This document shows positions 48,165-59,688 of a stretch of 64,000 nucleotides of DNA, piece after piece. Source of the stretch: Micractinium sp. NFX-FRZ (taxonomy: Eukaryota > Chlorophyta > Trebouxiophyceae > Chlorellales > Chlorellaceae); NCBI GenBank assembly GCA_029339195.1, contig JAPTJF010000197.1, positions 37,545 to 101,544 on the forward strand, given 5' to 3'. The translations under genes were made by a program, and so were the position numbers. Each line of letters starts with the position of its first letter. The stretch's first letter is position 1. The notes under the pieces were generated by a model. That model saw only the letters and a list, made by a program, of their open reading frames with translations, was not told the DNA's origin and did not search any database.

Positions 48165-48416
48165 GGCGCGGTGCAAGCTCAGGAGGGCCGCAAGCTCTCT
48201 CGAGCATGTGCAATATGTCTTCCGGACACCCAACAACAGTGGTAACAAGCCTCCTGTAATGGCGGCCACGACAGCGCTCGCCAGCCTGGCCCGAAAACCC
48301 CGAAAACCCTCCGTTGCGCAGCGACATATGGTGTTTGCTGCTCGGAGCGCGGACCGTGCAGATGCACTGAAGGGTTGCAGCCTGCGCTTCGCCCCTGATC
48401 AATCACGCCACCAAAA
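48165..48416. promoter_or_regulatory. Compact bidirectional promoter between TRF4-like and farnesyltransferase genes
   Basis: Only 252 bp separate the two divergent ATGs, so transcription of both genes must start in this segment. A CGAAAACCC/CGAAAACCC direct repeat is seen near 48292-48309. No TATA box is evident. Confidence 0.55.
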
Positions 48417-51400
48417 ATGCTGGACGACGGCCTGCAGACGACCACCAGCGCCGACCAGGAGGAGCTGGAGCGCCGGGTTGCGGCGATCTACGCCAAGGAC
48501 TACGCCGTCGGTACGCCTGGAGTGTGGCCTGCCGCTAGTGCCGCCTGCCGCCGCTGCCGCCGCTGCTGCCAGTGCCCCTTTTGGCCTTACCGCTCCCTCA
48601 CCACCTCTCGCCATTCAATGCATGCAGGAGGGTTTGACCCTCTGGACCCCTCTTTGGTGCTCAACCGCGCCGCGCACGCCAAGTATCTGCACGGCGGCCT
48701 GGGCCAGCTGCCCTCGGGTGCGTGCTCATCAGCCACTGCGGCTTTAGGAACTTGTTGCACACTGCCCCCAAACAGTGCAGCTGTTGGTGTGCCAGTCTAG
48801 CTCTTGACCATAGCAGCCTGCAGCAGCTCCTCTGGCACCGCCTGCCTCGTGGCCCCCTGCCCCCACTGCCCTGGCGGTGTCCCTGCCCTGGCCCAGCCTC
48901 GCCCTTTGCCTGCCACTCCTCAGGAATGCGCCTCGTCTGCCTGCCTGGCTGCCTGCCTGCCTGCTTCCCCATCCTGCCTGCAGGCTTCATCAGCCTGGAC
49001 GCCTCCCGCACCTGGATTTGCTACTGGATCACACACGGGTGCGCCCCTGTTGCTTCTGTCCTTGCTGGGGGGAGCGTGCGTGCCACCCCGACGAGCTCCC
49101 TTTGGCACAGCCTCACAGCCTCACAGCATTGCAGGACCCACAGCCATGCCCTGCTGCCTGCCCGCCCCTCATCCCTCACCCCGCAGCCTAGCACTGCTGG
49201 GCGCCCCCCTGCCGGCCTCCCCCAGCCGCGACAGCATCATCGCTTTCCTGGCCAGCTGCCAGGTGCGGGGCCCTGCCGGGTGCCAGCTTGTGCAGAGGGT
49301 TGGGTGGCGGCTTGTGCAGAGGGATGGGTGCCGGCTTGTGCAGAGGGTTGGGTGGCGGCTTGTGCAGAGGGATGGGTGCCGGCTTGTGCAGAGGGATGGG
49401 TGCCGGCTTGTGCAGAGGGATGGGTGCCGGCTTGTGCAGAGGGATGGGTGCCGGCTTGTGCAGAGGGATGGGTACCAGCGAGCTTCGTCTGTCCGGAGGC
49501 TGAGGTGCCCGCTCACACTGGCGGCGGGATGCCCACACACAGGCAGGCCCCGCGGCACGGCTGTGCAGGAAGAGGCAGTGCTGCCGGCAGTGCTGTGCTG
49601 CGCTGTGCTGCTAGTGCCGGTGCCAGCGCATGCCTTCCCGCCAACCTGCGTTCTGGGCCCACTCCCCCGCTATGCTGCCCTCATGCCTCCCTCCCGGCAG
49701 CACCCCGAGGGCGGTTTTGGCGGCGGGCCGTACCAGCTGGCCCACCTGGCGCCCACCTATGCCGCTGTGGCTGCTTTGGTCACGCTGGGGGGCGAGGATG
49801 CGCTGACAGGTGGGGGTGGCCACTCCACGGCTGCATGGCTGCCAATCGGGCGGTGTGCACTGCATAACCACCCGTACTGCAATAGCAGATTGTGTGGTGT
49901 CTGTTGTCAAACGCCACCGCAGATCCACCTCCCAACCCACTCCGCCTCCCTACCTAATGACATGACCGCCCCAACCCCCACCCCACCCCACACCCCCCTC
50001 CCCGCAGTGGTGGACCGCCCCCGCCTGCACGCCTTTCTGCTGCGCATGTGCGTGCCCCCCGAGCGCGGCGGCGGCATGACGATGCACGAGGGCGGGGAGG
50101 TGGACGTGCGCGGCTGCTACTGCGCCCTGGCGGCGTGCGAGATGCTGTGCCTCGACAAGCGGCTGGTGGCGGAGGGCTGCGACATGGTGGGCTACATCCG
50201 GCGCTGCCAGGTGGGCTGCCAGCAAACGACGCGGGGTGGGCTCACAACCACCCGCCAGCTGGCATGCTGCCGCCTGCACCGCTGCCGTACTCGCCATCTC
50301 GCCCTTCCCCCTCGTGTAGCCCTTGCTAGCGGTTTCAGGGGCCAATGCTTCAAGTGTGTAAACCCAAAATGCCTGCCCCTGCCTCGCCTCACCCCCGCGC
50401 TCACGCCCCCATGTGCGCAGTCGTACGAGGGCGGCATCGGCGGCGAGCCCTGGAACGAGGCACACGGCGGGTACACATTTTGCGGGCTGGCCGCCGCTGT
50501 GCTGCTAGGGCAGGTGAGCACACCCCTTCCGGTCACACACATGGGAGGCTAGGCGCCCTCCTGGGTAGCAGGCAGCTGGGCAGCCGGCGCAGCCCCCCTG
50601 TGCACGCTCCTTGCTTGGCCTTGCTGGCACAGCGCTGCTGACGTGGTGTGTTGTTGTATTCAGGGCGCCCCCATGCGTGTCTGCGCCCGCTTCAGCATGC
50701 ATCTGCCTCCTCCTCCTCCCACGGCTGCGGTGCTGTCCTCACCGCTGCTGCTCGTCATTTTTTATAAGCCCTGCAGGCACGTAGGCATGACCTGAACAGT
50801 GTTGCTAGGTATGTCTTTATAAGTGCCATTTCTCTGACCTGTCCATGCAGGCCCACCGGCTGGACCTGGACCGCCTGCTGCGCTGGGCGGTGCGCTGCCA
50901 GGTGGGAGGGCGGGGCGGGAAGCGGGCGGCAGTGCGGGGATGTCGCGCTGTGCGGGGTTAGTGGATGAAGGGGGGGTAATGGATGGGTGGGCGTCACCCA
51001 TCCACGTCATGGCAGGTGTCACATGCTGCGCTGCCTGGAGTAACCTCAGCCCATGCGATGCGTCCACTTGTCTCGACGCCTTATCGCTCCCTGCCACCAT
51101 CCACCACCCTGCCTGCTGCTTGGCTCACGTCATTCGCCCCTGCCGCCCCCGCACCGCCCTGCCGCCGCCATGCCTCAACCCCCCTCACAAACAAGGTTCT
51201 TCACTCTCCCCACGCCTGCACGGCCCCCTGCTCACTCTCTCCTCACCCCTGCCTCACCCCATGCCCACGGCAGGGCCAGGTGGAGGGCGGGTTCATGGGC
51301 CGCACCAACAAGCTGGTGGACGGGTGCTACTCCTTCTGGCAGGGCGGCGCCTTCCCCCTGCTGGCAGCCTTGCTGGCACAACAGACGCAGCAGGCGGGTA

Positions 51401-53334
51401 AGCGTGGCGCTCGGCGGGGCGGCGCCGGCGGCGTGAGCGGTGCAGATGCGGCGGCCACCCTTGCGGCGGCTGAGCGTCTGTGTGGGCTGCTGCTGGAGGG
51501 GCCTGCAGCAGAGGGCGACGCCAGCGAGGACAATGCAGATGAGGCTGGCAGCGCTGGCATTGATTGCAGCAGGCAGGGTGTAGCAGCGGTCGGCCCCAGC
51601 CTGCGGGAGTGGGTGAGCAGCCTTCCCCACCTGACGCCCCAGGCTGCCGCCGCCCGGCTGCAGCAGCAGCTGAAGCAGCAGCTGGATGTGGCGGTGGAGG
51701 CGTCCATAGAAGCCGAGGAGGCATATGCCGCGGCTGCCGGCAAGGCGGCGGGCGGGCCGCTGCAGCAGGAGGCGGTGGCGGCGCTGGAGCGGGCTGCGGA
51801 TCTGCAACAGGTGGGTGGGGTTTTGTGCAAGTGGGAGTGCTGGGCTTGCAGCAGCGGTTTGGGTCAGGAACACTGTCGGCGGAGGCGGCAGTGGTGGTGT
51901 GTGTGTGGGGGTTGGCTGGGGGTTTAGGGGACCCGTCATCGGCATGCTAGGCGGGGTTGTTAGGCTGAAGGTTTGGCAGCTTTGCAGACATTCGTCTTTT
52001 TTGTCTCTCCGTCAGCCTTGTTCAGCAATCTGATGAGCGCCTGCCCTCCCACCGCACCTCCACCGCAGGCCCTGGAGAGCTGCCAGCGGCATGCTCAGGC
52101 CCTGGCCTGCGGCGCCGCCACGCTGCTGGATGCAGCTGCGCCTAGTATGGAGGCAGCTGCTGCAGGGGACAGGGCTGGTACTGGCGCGTCTGCATCAGCG
52201 CAGCAGCAGCAGCAGCAACAGCAGCAGGAGGAGGAGGAGGGGACGGGCAGCCGCCTGCCGCAGCTGTACGACGCCTCTGCCCTGCAGCTGTGGCTGCTCA
52301 AGTGCTGCCAAGCGGTGAGCTCTGTGCCGCTGCATTCCATTTCAGGGGTTCATCTCAATGCATGCGTGCGTTGAAGGCTGTGCTTGGCGTCACGCAGGGG
52401 CCTGCCTGGTGTGCCCGCCCTCCTCCTGCCCACCGCAGCGCTCCGCACCGCAGCGCTCACCCTCAGCCCGCCCTGCTCACTGCCCAGCCCGCCTGCGTGC
52501 CTCTTGACCCCAACTCTTGCCCTCAGTCCCGCTCTCACTGCATTACCGTGCAATGTGATGCAGGTGCCACGTGGCGGGCTGCGGGACAAGCCCGGCAAGC
52601 CGGCAGACTATTACCACACCTGCTACTGCCTCAGGTGGGTGCCCGCTGGCCTCCCCAGCACTGCCTGCCGACACATCACTGCTCGCACCCCTCTATTCAG
52701 CCTCTCGCATTCCCTCTTATCTACCCTGGTGTCTGTGCAAGTGTGTATCTCTGCTTCCGCGGATGCTGCAGCGTGCCATACCTCCACTGTTGCCCAGCCA
52801 CCCGCCTCTCCCTTCGCCCTGCCCTCCGGGCTGCAGCGGTCTGTCAAGCAGCCAGCACTACAGCGGCGTTGTGCTGGGAGGCGCGCAGGTGTGCCTGCAC
52901 TGCTTGCTGCTGCTGCAGGGCACGCGGCGCACTCGGCCTGCCACGCTGCCCCCCTCGCATCACGCCCTCACGACCCCCTGTGACTGCACCCGCTGCCACC
53001 TGCTCCGGTGCAAAACATGCTGGCACACCATGCTGGCACCTGCTGTGTGGCGGGTGTCAATTGCAATTCCACACGCCGCACGCGCACCCACCCACACTCT
53101 CGCCTCCTTGTGTCGGCCTCATGAGTCATTCGCTGATCAGTGAAGAGCCTGCCGCACGTCATCTCTGTGCCTGGTGTGCAGCTCCGCTTCTTATGCCAAT
53201 GCACCGCCCACTTTGCCGCTGTGCGTGCTCCTGTGCAGAACCTGCTGGCACGTGCCGACCCACTCTGCAATGTGGAGGCGGGGCGGCTGGAGGCGGCACA
53301 GGCCCACTATCGCAGCTTGGCAGGCAGCAGCTAG
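48417..53334 (+). CDS. ERA1: Protein farnesyltransferase subunit beta
   Basis: Thirteen exons join in phase to 590 residues: 48417-48510, 48628-48717, 48984-49038, 49187-49262, 49701-49809, 50008-50210, 50421-50513, 50851-50901, 51274-51810, 52069-52314, 52564-52634, 52837-52888 and 53239-53334. The alpha-alpha barrel repeats are clear: HPEGGFGGGPYQLAHLAPTY, SYEGGIGGEPWNEAHGGYTF and QVEGGFMGRTNKLVDGCYSF. The zinc ligands are present: Asp273 and Cys275 in VDGC, His536 in DYYHTCYCLSGLS. The enzyme attaches farnesyl to the cysteine of CaaX proteins, together with an alpha subunit. Compared with animals (about 430 residues), exon 9's end and exon 10 add some 200 residues between VDGCYSFWQGG and LQLWLLKCCQ, rich in Ala/Gln/Glu; the Arabidopsis protein also has an insert there. 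Part of exon 9 exists as a broken copy near 60 kb. Confidence 0.92.
49286..49477 (+). repeat. 24-bp minisatellite, eight copies, in farnesyltransferase intron 4
   Basis: The unit GCTTGTGCAGAGGGATGGGT plus GCCG is repeated eight times. Copies 1 and 3 carry GTTGGGTGGCG instead of GATGGGTGCCG, so the first part has a 48-bp higher-order pattern, while copies 4-7 are identical. Because 24 is a multiple of three, several frames stay open. Each unit also contains a GTGCAG acceptor-like motif. Confidence 0.9.
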
Positions 53335-54081
53335 ATGTGTGCCCTGGCATGCGGCAGCTGAGCAAGCACCAGGGCTTCACGTGAGCTGCTGCCGGCACTG
53401 TGCAGGGAGGGCCCTTCGGCGCAGCAGCCAGGTGGCAGTGGGTTGGCCAAAGACCTGCCTGGCCGTCCCCCTTCTATAAAATGGCATGTTATGTTATGCC
53501 GCTCCCCTCAAGCCCTCTTCCAGCCTGCGCTCAATATTATTACAGTTGACTGTACAGGCATGCACGCGCTACGTGCTATGCCCAAACAAGCATGTTGATC
53601 ATGCCGGCACAGTGGTGTGCCCTGCTGAGTGGGCCAATGACAAGAAGATATAACTCTAGAAACGGCCGCCTTTGTGTTACAGTCACCCCGCACAGTAGGC
53701 CCTTGTGGACCGGGGTAACACCATGCGAAGGATCTCATGGGTGCACAAGCTGGAGTGCAAGCCAGCAGGCAAGTGGCTGTTAGACCGCACAGTCACTTGG
53801 TTGCTGGCGGGGCTGCCAGATGCGCTGGCAACGGTGGTTTGGCGCCAGTGCCGGCAGGAGCGTGTGCAGGTTGGGAGCACCACGGAGCGGCGCAAGGTTT
53901 ATCAGTGCTGTGCTGTGCAGCTTCACACGGTGACTGCTCAGGGGAGCAGGCGGGCGCAGCAGCGGTGCCTCGTCAGGGTGCAGGCGTGGTGAACATCCAG
54001 AGAGTGTCAGCATGGGGGGAGTCTGAGCGGCCATTACATCCGCAACCTGGCCATGCACAGGGTGTGTCACCAGACAGCCAG
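53335..54081. other. Intergenic region between converging genes
   Basis: 3' flanks of the farnesyltransferase gene (+) and the PA14/lectin gene (-). An A+T-richer patch (TATAAAATGGCATGTTATGTTATG near 53475-53500, in two overlapping motifs) may hold the farnesyltransferase 3' end. A 95-residue plus-strand frame starts at 53705 but has no recognisable content. Further downstream exons of the PA14/lectin gene cannot be excluded. Confidence 0.4.
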
Positions 54082-57000
54082 CTACACCAGTCGCTGAAAT
54101 GGTCGCCACCCGTGCTCACCTCGGGCATAGACCGTGACCTCAGAGATTGCCAGCTGGGACAGCGCGCGCGGCGCGCTAGACTTGAGCTCTATCGACACGT
54201 AGCGACCCTTCATCGGGGTGGGCACCACCCTCCTGCCCACTGTGCGGCTGCAGGTCACTGAAGTGCCTGCGGCCGCCAAGGGGCCGGCGGCGGCGGCGCA
54301 CAGCACAGCCGGTCTGCATGTGGGAGGGGTTCAGAGGGGAGAGACGTGGCAAGCTGGGGTGTTTGATGGTCACACACACACTTAGCTTGTAGGTGCATGC
54401 CACCTGCATTGCTGCCAAGCTTGCATGCGTACCGCAATCACTGCTGGTTGAAAGATTCACCGCCCCACCTCTTACCCCGCTCCACAACCTACCCCGCTGC
54501 AGGCGCACACTGCGGGGTGCAGCAACTCTGCCACCCAAGAGCACCCTCCCCTGCCTACCTGCGGTCCAGCCCGCTGTCCGGTATGCGGGCGCTGGCAACA
54601 GATGCCACATCTGTGACCCGCACTGTGAAGCTGTGCTGGGCGGTGGATGCGGGGGCACCCAGCCTGGTGGCACCCGGGGTGATGACCACCCGCTGCACCT
54701 CGTACCGCCGGCCCAGGTTGATGCTGAGCCAGGGGGTGGCCTGAAGAACAGGTGCGTGGAGGGCAGTGCGGACAACAAGGTGGGCGGTGCAGTCGCTTCA
54801 AATAATGCACCATAGTGGCACGATGTTGCACAACCCTAAACCCTTCCACAGGAGTTCAGCCCTGCGTAAATGGTGGCTGCCATGTACCGTCACGCCACAA
54901 TCATGGCATGATGCCAGTCAGTACCCCCGCCCTTGCCAGCAGGAGCCAGCATGTGGCCCTGCAATGCATGCTTGGGCGATGTCTGCCCACCTGCGCAACG
55001 GTCATGGCAAACGTGGCTGGTGCGCCGTCGAAGGCCTGGCCGGCTGGGTAGAGCAGCGCCCTGGCGCCCACACGCCTGCTGCCCACCGAAGAGGCAACCG
55101 CCGTTCTACCCCGGAGGGCAAGAGCTGCACACATAAGCAGGGACGGGGTAGGTGACGAGCGGCTGTGAGTGTGCCAACACTGCCTTGCACGTGTTTAGGC
55201 TACAGTGCCCGTGTGCTTGGGATGTGCACTGCCACAGCTGAGCTCACCAGTGAATGCCACGGGAGCGGGCGGAGGCGGACGGGGTTTGGGTGGAGGGGGC
55301 GGCGAGGGTTTGGGAGGTGGAGGTGGGGAGGGGCTGGGTGGTGGGGGTGGCGAGGGGCTGGGCGGTGGGGGTGGCGAGGGGCTTGGTGGTGGGGGTGGGG
55401 AGGGGCTGGGAGGTGGGGGAGGGGAGGGGCTTGGCGGCGGCGGTGGCGGGCTGGGCAGGGGAGGAGGTGGCGAGGGCTTGGGTGGCGGGGGTGGCGGGGA
55501 GGGCTTGGGTGGCGGGGGTGGCGGGGAGGGCTTGGGCGGTGGAGGTGGCGAGGGGCTTGGCGGCGGTGGTGGCGGGCTTGGCTTGGGAGGAGGTGGCGGG
55601 GAAGGTGCACTGCAGCCAGCAGGGTCAGTGGTGGGGCGAGAGTGGTCTGTGTCGCTGGATGGGGAGCTGTGATGATTGAGCAGGGTGGCTAGTGGAAGCA
55701 TGCAGGGATCTATTTGCGAATGTGCAGCATGTGTGTGCACAATTGCATGCTTATCTTGGTTATGCATCGAGTCCAGTTTCTGTACAAAGACTGACGGTTG
55801 TTGGGCAGTCGGGCAGGCGGACAGGCTGGCGTCCCGGGCGGAAAGGTTGTGGGGGTTTGAGCTTAGCCCGCTGAGGCACATTCACCAGCCGCAGGCAACA
55901 CACACTTTCCCATCCCCACACTCGTCCCCCTTGCCCCCTTGCGCCCTCATGCCCCTTTTCCCTCCCATCTTACTCGGCATAGAAGAACCGATTTGTGTCA
56001 ATAATTTGCCGGGAGATGCTGGGCCCACTCCACTCGAGATACACGCCTGCAACTGAGTCCCACTCAAAGAACTCAACCCTGCAGCAGCGGCCAGTGAGCA
56101 GTCGGGAGAAGAGTGCACCCGCGCAGCTGCCACGTGTGGTGACCCAACCGTCATGTATACAAGAGGGGCAGGGGGGTCCCACCTCCCGTGCGCGCACAGA
56201 TGCACACGCTGCAGCAAGCGTGCCAGGCATGCACGACCAGCGACGTGTAGCAGCAGTACCGGATGCACGCAGCATGGCTGGCAGATCTCTGACCTGATAG
56301 CGTGCAGGCCAGCGGTGAGCGTCTCGGTGCCGCTCCTTTCCTCCATGCTGTGCTGCAGCAGGCGGGGGGTCAGACCGTGCGTGCACGAGATGCAGGGCTG
56401 TGCTGGGATCGCTCACGGCAGAGGCCTCGGCACTGTTGGACATTTGCCCTCTACATGCGCAGCGTCCACCCCCGCTGCACACTGTGCTGCCCATTTTCAC
56501 AGAGCACCCATGTTCCCAACCCTCCCAGTGCAGCATGCACTGGTATTCCACTCACCAAGCCGCCATTGTTCACGAGGACGGCATTATCCAGCCACAGGCG
56601 GGAGCCGTCGTCAGAGGTGAGGTAGAAGGTGTACTCGCCGGTCTGGGGGATGTTGATTGTGCCGGTAAACTGCAGGCAGGGGGTGGCGGGGGGCCGAGCG
56701 GTGGGCATGCTCGTGTGCACATGGATTGTGGCCTGCGTCTGGTGGGTAGGGAAAGGGTGAAGATTGCCAAGGAGGATCCAGGTTGGGGCACGTCAGGCAA
56801 GGCAGCTGCCCCGTTGTTGTTGACGCCTTGGGACGCCGGCAAGCTTCTCAACAGGCTGACAAGCTTGCACCCACACGCCTGCCTGCCGCCCACGGAAGGC
56901 ACGGATGCAGAAGCAGGCAGCCAGCCAGGTGTGCTGTGCACCTGGCACCGCACCTGGGCGGCATAGTAGTCGCTGCCTGCCAGCTCAGGCACGCAGGCCT

Positions 57001-59688
57001 CAAAGGGGTAGCAGTTGATGTCGGGCACGAAGAGTGTTGCCGCCAGAGACAGGTCCGCATAGTTTGAAGGGAAGTCTGCCGTCCCAAGGCCGGTGTATGC
57101 ACGCAGCAGGAGGCCACTGTAGCAGCATTGGGGGCAGCCGTGGCTGGGCGTCGTCAGCAGTGTGAATGTGAAGGCACCTCACAGCTTGTCTGCCGTGCAG
57201 TAGGCTCAATCCAAGCCTGGTAACGGACAGGACCATGGGAGCAGCAGCGGCAGCCAGAGCCGCCCCATGCTTGCATTTGGAGGCACTAGCTGGAGGTCCA
57301 TGTCGCAGCACCGGGAGGGGTGACATCCCCAATATGGCACGTCACACATGCTTTGCTTCAAACTGCTCCAACGACAGCATACTGGCACACAGGCACCGCT
57401 CGTAGCAAACCTGCCCCAACTCAGGGCCACAAAGCAGCACAGACCCAGACCTGTTGGGCGGTGGAGGAGGAGGGGGAGGCGGTGGTGGGCGGGGAGAGGG
57501 TGGCGGAGGGGGAGGCGGCAGGGGTGGCGGGGAGGGCTTGGGTGGCGGGGGGGGCGGGGAGGGCTTGGGTGGCGGAGGTGGCGGGGAAGGTGCACTGCAG
57601 CCAGCAGGGTCAGTGGTGGGGCGAGAGTGGTCCGTGTCGCTGGATGGGGAGCTGTGATGATTGCGCAGGGTGGCTAGTGGAAGCATGCAGGGATCTATTT
57701 GCGAATGTGCAGCATATGTGTGCACAATTGCATGCTTATCTTGGTTATGCATCGAGTCCAGTTTCTGTACAAAGGCTGACGGTTGTTGGGCAGTCGGGCA
57801 GGCGGACAGGCTGGCGTCCCGGGCGGAAAGGTTGTGGGGGTTTGAGCTTAGCCCGCTGAGGCACATTCACCAGCCGCAGGCAACACACACTTTCCCATCC
57901 CCACACTCGTCCCCCTTGCCCCCTTGCGCCCTCATGCCCCTTTTCCCTCCCATCTTACTCGGCATAGAAGAACCGATTTGTGTCAATAATTTGCCGGGAG
58001 ATGCTGGGCCCACTCCACTCGAGATACACGCCTGCAACTGAGTCCCACTCAAAGAACTCAACCCTGCAGCAGCGGCCAGTGAGCAGTCGGGAGAAGAGTG
58101 CACCCGCGCAGCTGCCACGTGTGGTGACCCAACCGTCATGTATACAAGAGGGGCAGGGGGGTCCCACCTCCCGTGCGCGCACAGATGCACACGCTGCAGC
58201 AAGCGTGCCAGGCATGCACGACCAGCGACGTGTAGCAGCAGTACCGGATGCACGCAGCATGGCTGGCAGATCTCTGACCTGATAGCGTGCAGGCCAGCGG
58301 TGAGCGTCTCGGTGCCGCTCCTTTCCTCCATGCTGTGCTGCAGCAGGCGGGGGGTCAGACCGTGCGTGCACGAGATGCAGGGCTGTGCTGGGATCGCTCA
58401 CGGCAGAGGCCTCGGCACTGTTGGACATTTGCCCTCTACATGCGCAGCGTCCACCCCCGCTGCACACTGTGCTGCCCATTTTCACAGAGCACCCATGTTC
58501 CCAACCCTCCCAGTGCAGCATGCACTGGGGTTCCACTCACCAAGCCGCCATTGTTCACGAGGACGGCATTATCCAGCCACAGGCGGGAGCCGTCGTCAGA
58601 GGTGAGGTAGAAGGTGTACTCGCCGGTCTGGGGGATGTTGATTGTGCCGGTAAACTGCAGGCAGGGGGTGGCGGGGGGCCGAGCGGTGGGCATGCTCGTG
58701 TGCACATGGATTGTGGCCTGCGTCTGGTGGGTAGGGAAAGGGTGAAGATTGCCAAGGAGGATCCAGGTTGGGGCACGTCAGGCAAGGCAGCTGCCCCGTT
58801 GTTGTTGACGCCTTGGGACGCCGGCAAGCTTCTCAACAGGCTGACAAGCTTGCACCCACACGCCTGCCTGCCGCCCACGGAAGGCACGGATGCAGAAGCA
58901 GGCAGCCAGCCAGGTGTGCTGTGCACCTGGCACCGCACCTGGGCGGCATAGTAGTCGCTGCCTGCCAGCTCGGGCACGCAGGCCTCAAAGGGGTAGCAGT
59001 TGATGTCGGGCACGAAGAGTGTTGCCGCCAGAGACAGGTCCGCATAGTTTGAAGGGAAGTCTGCCGTCCCAAGGCCGGTGTATGCACGCAGCAGGAGGCC
59101 ACTGTAGCAGCATTGGGGGCAGCCGTGGCTGGGCGTCGTCAGCAGTGTGAATGTGAAGGCACATCGCAACCTGAGTCTGCATTTGGTGGCTCTGGCTGAA
59201 GGGCAGCAGCACTGGGAGGGATGCCATCCCAATATGGCTCGACACACATGCTTTGCTTCAAACTGCTCCGACGACAGCACATTGGCACACAGGCACCGCT
59301 CAGAGCTGCCCTGCCCCGATACAGTGCCACAAAGCAGCACCGACCCAGACCTGTTGGGCGGTGGGGGAGAAGGGGGAGATGCCGGTGAGGCGGGAGGGAC
59401 AACCTGCAGAGGGGCGGTTTCACACTGTTGCTCGCCTGCCTCCCTTGCGTCCCCCTCTGCATGTCCCACCCCTCACTCAGGCCGCGCGGGAGGGGTGCTC
59501 GGAGGGGAGCCACGTTCAAGCTCTCTGCTGCTCAATTTCCCGCTTGCTCGAATTCCCGCGCGTCGCCTCACCAGCAAGAGGTTACGGCCGACGTCCACAG
59601 CCCTGGGAGAGTTACCCGCAGCCACTATAAGCGGCAGGAGGGCGCAGGTTAACAGCAGCCACACGGCCAGCGGGGTCCCCTGCCACAT
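54082..59688 (-). CDS. Secreted modular protein: two PA14 units, proline-rich linkers, discoidin/F-lectin-like C-terminus
   Basis: Minus-strand multi-exon gene. Exon 1 (59688-59572) encodes a signal peptide (WLLLTCALLPLIVAAG). Exon 2, from about 59403, encodes a short SPPSPPPPNRSGSVLLCG linker. PA14 unit one follows (GLLLRAYTGLGTADFPSNYA; FTGTINIPQTGEYTFYLTSD with DDGSRLWLDN; HSMEERSGTETLTAGLHAIR; VEFFEWDSVAGVYLEWSGPS). A second linker (about 57600-57440), a nearly identical PA14 unit two, and a third proline-rich block of about 110 residues (55620-55250) come next. The C-terminus, from 55134 down, reads RTAVASSVGSRRVGARALLY, ATPWLSINLGRRYEVQRVVI, and GRYVSIELKSSAPRALSQLA with SEVTVYARG, a galactose-binding/discoidin or F-type-lectin-like fold. 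PA14 and such lectin domains bind sugars, so a wall or matrix role is likely. The final exon end is uncertain; the frame stops at 54082. Confidence 0.7.
55250..55620 (-). repeat. Hydroxyproline-type repeat block, third linker of the PA14/lectin protein
   Basis: On the minus strand this codes for tandem units of the type PSPPPPPKPSPPPPPPSP, typical of extensin or pherophorin spacers in green-algal walls. At DNA level it is a chain of imperfect GGTGGGGGTGGCGAGGGGCT units. The run is much longer than the linker before PA14 unit two (about 57440-57600). Confidence 0.85.
55590..57177 (-). repeat. Tandem duplicated block, copy 2 (encodes PA14 unit two)
   Basis: This 1,588-bp block and the one at 57575-59162 are offset by exactly 1,985 bp and differ at only about seven positions by eye, introns included. 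Differences include TATTCC/GGGTTCC near 56550/58535 and CTCAGG/CTCGGG near 56987/58972. Outside these limits the similarity drops sharply. Confidence 0.92.
57575..59162 (-). repeat. Tandem duplicated block, copy 1 (encodes PA14 unit one)
   Basis: Partner of the block at 55590-57177, about 99.5% identical across exons and introns. The region between the blocks (57178-57574) is still homologous to 59163-59403 in the exon around CLCA..LS.EQFEAKHV, but clearly more diverged and shifted by an indel of about 85 bp. Confidence 0.92.

Noticed and set aside
49286..49477. CRISPR-like array
   Set aside because: The units are directly adjacent with no unique spacers and lie in a eukaryotic intron.
49169..49558. 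Minus-strand frames with repeated LHKPAPIP units
   Set aside because: They translate the intronic 24-bp minisatellite, whose length multiple of three keeps frames open by chance.
53705..53992. 95-residue plus-strand frame between converging genes
   Set aside because: No domain, no splice or promoter support, and composition similar to other random frames in this region.
55165..55692. Glycine/tryptophan-rich plus-strand frames near 55.2-55.7 kb
   Set aside because: They are the reverse complement of the proline-rich linker; the minus strand fits the flanking PA14 and lectin-like exons and splice phases.
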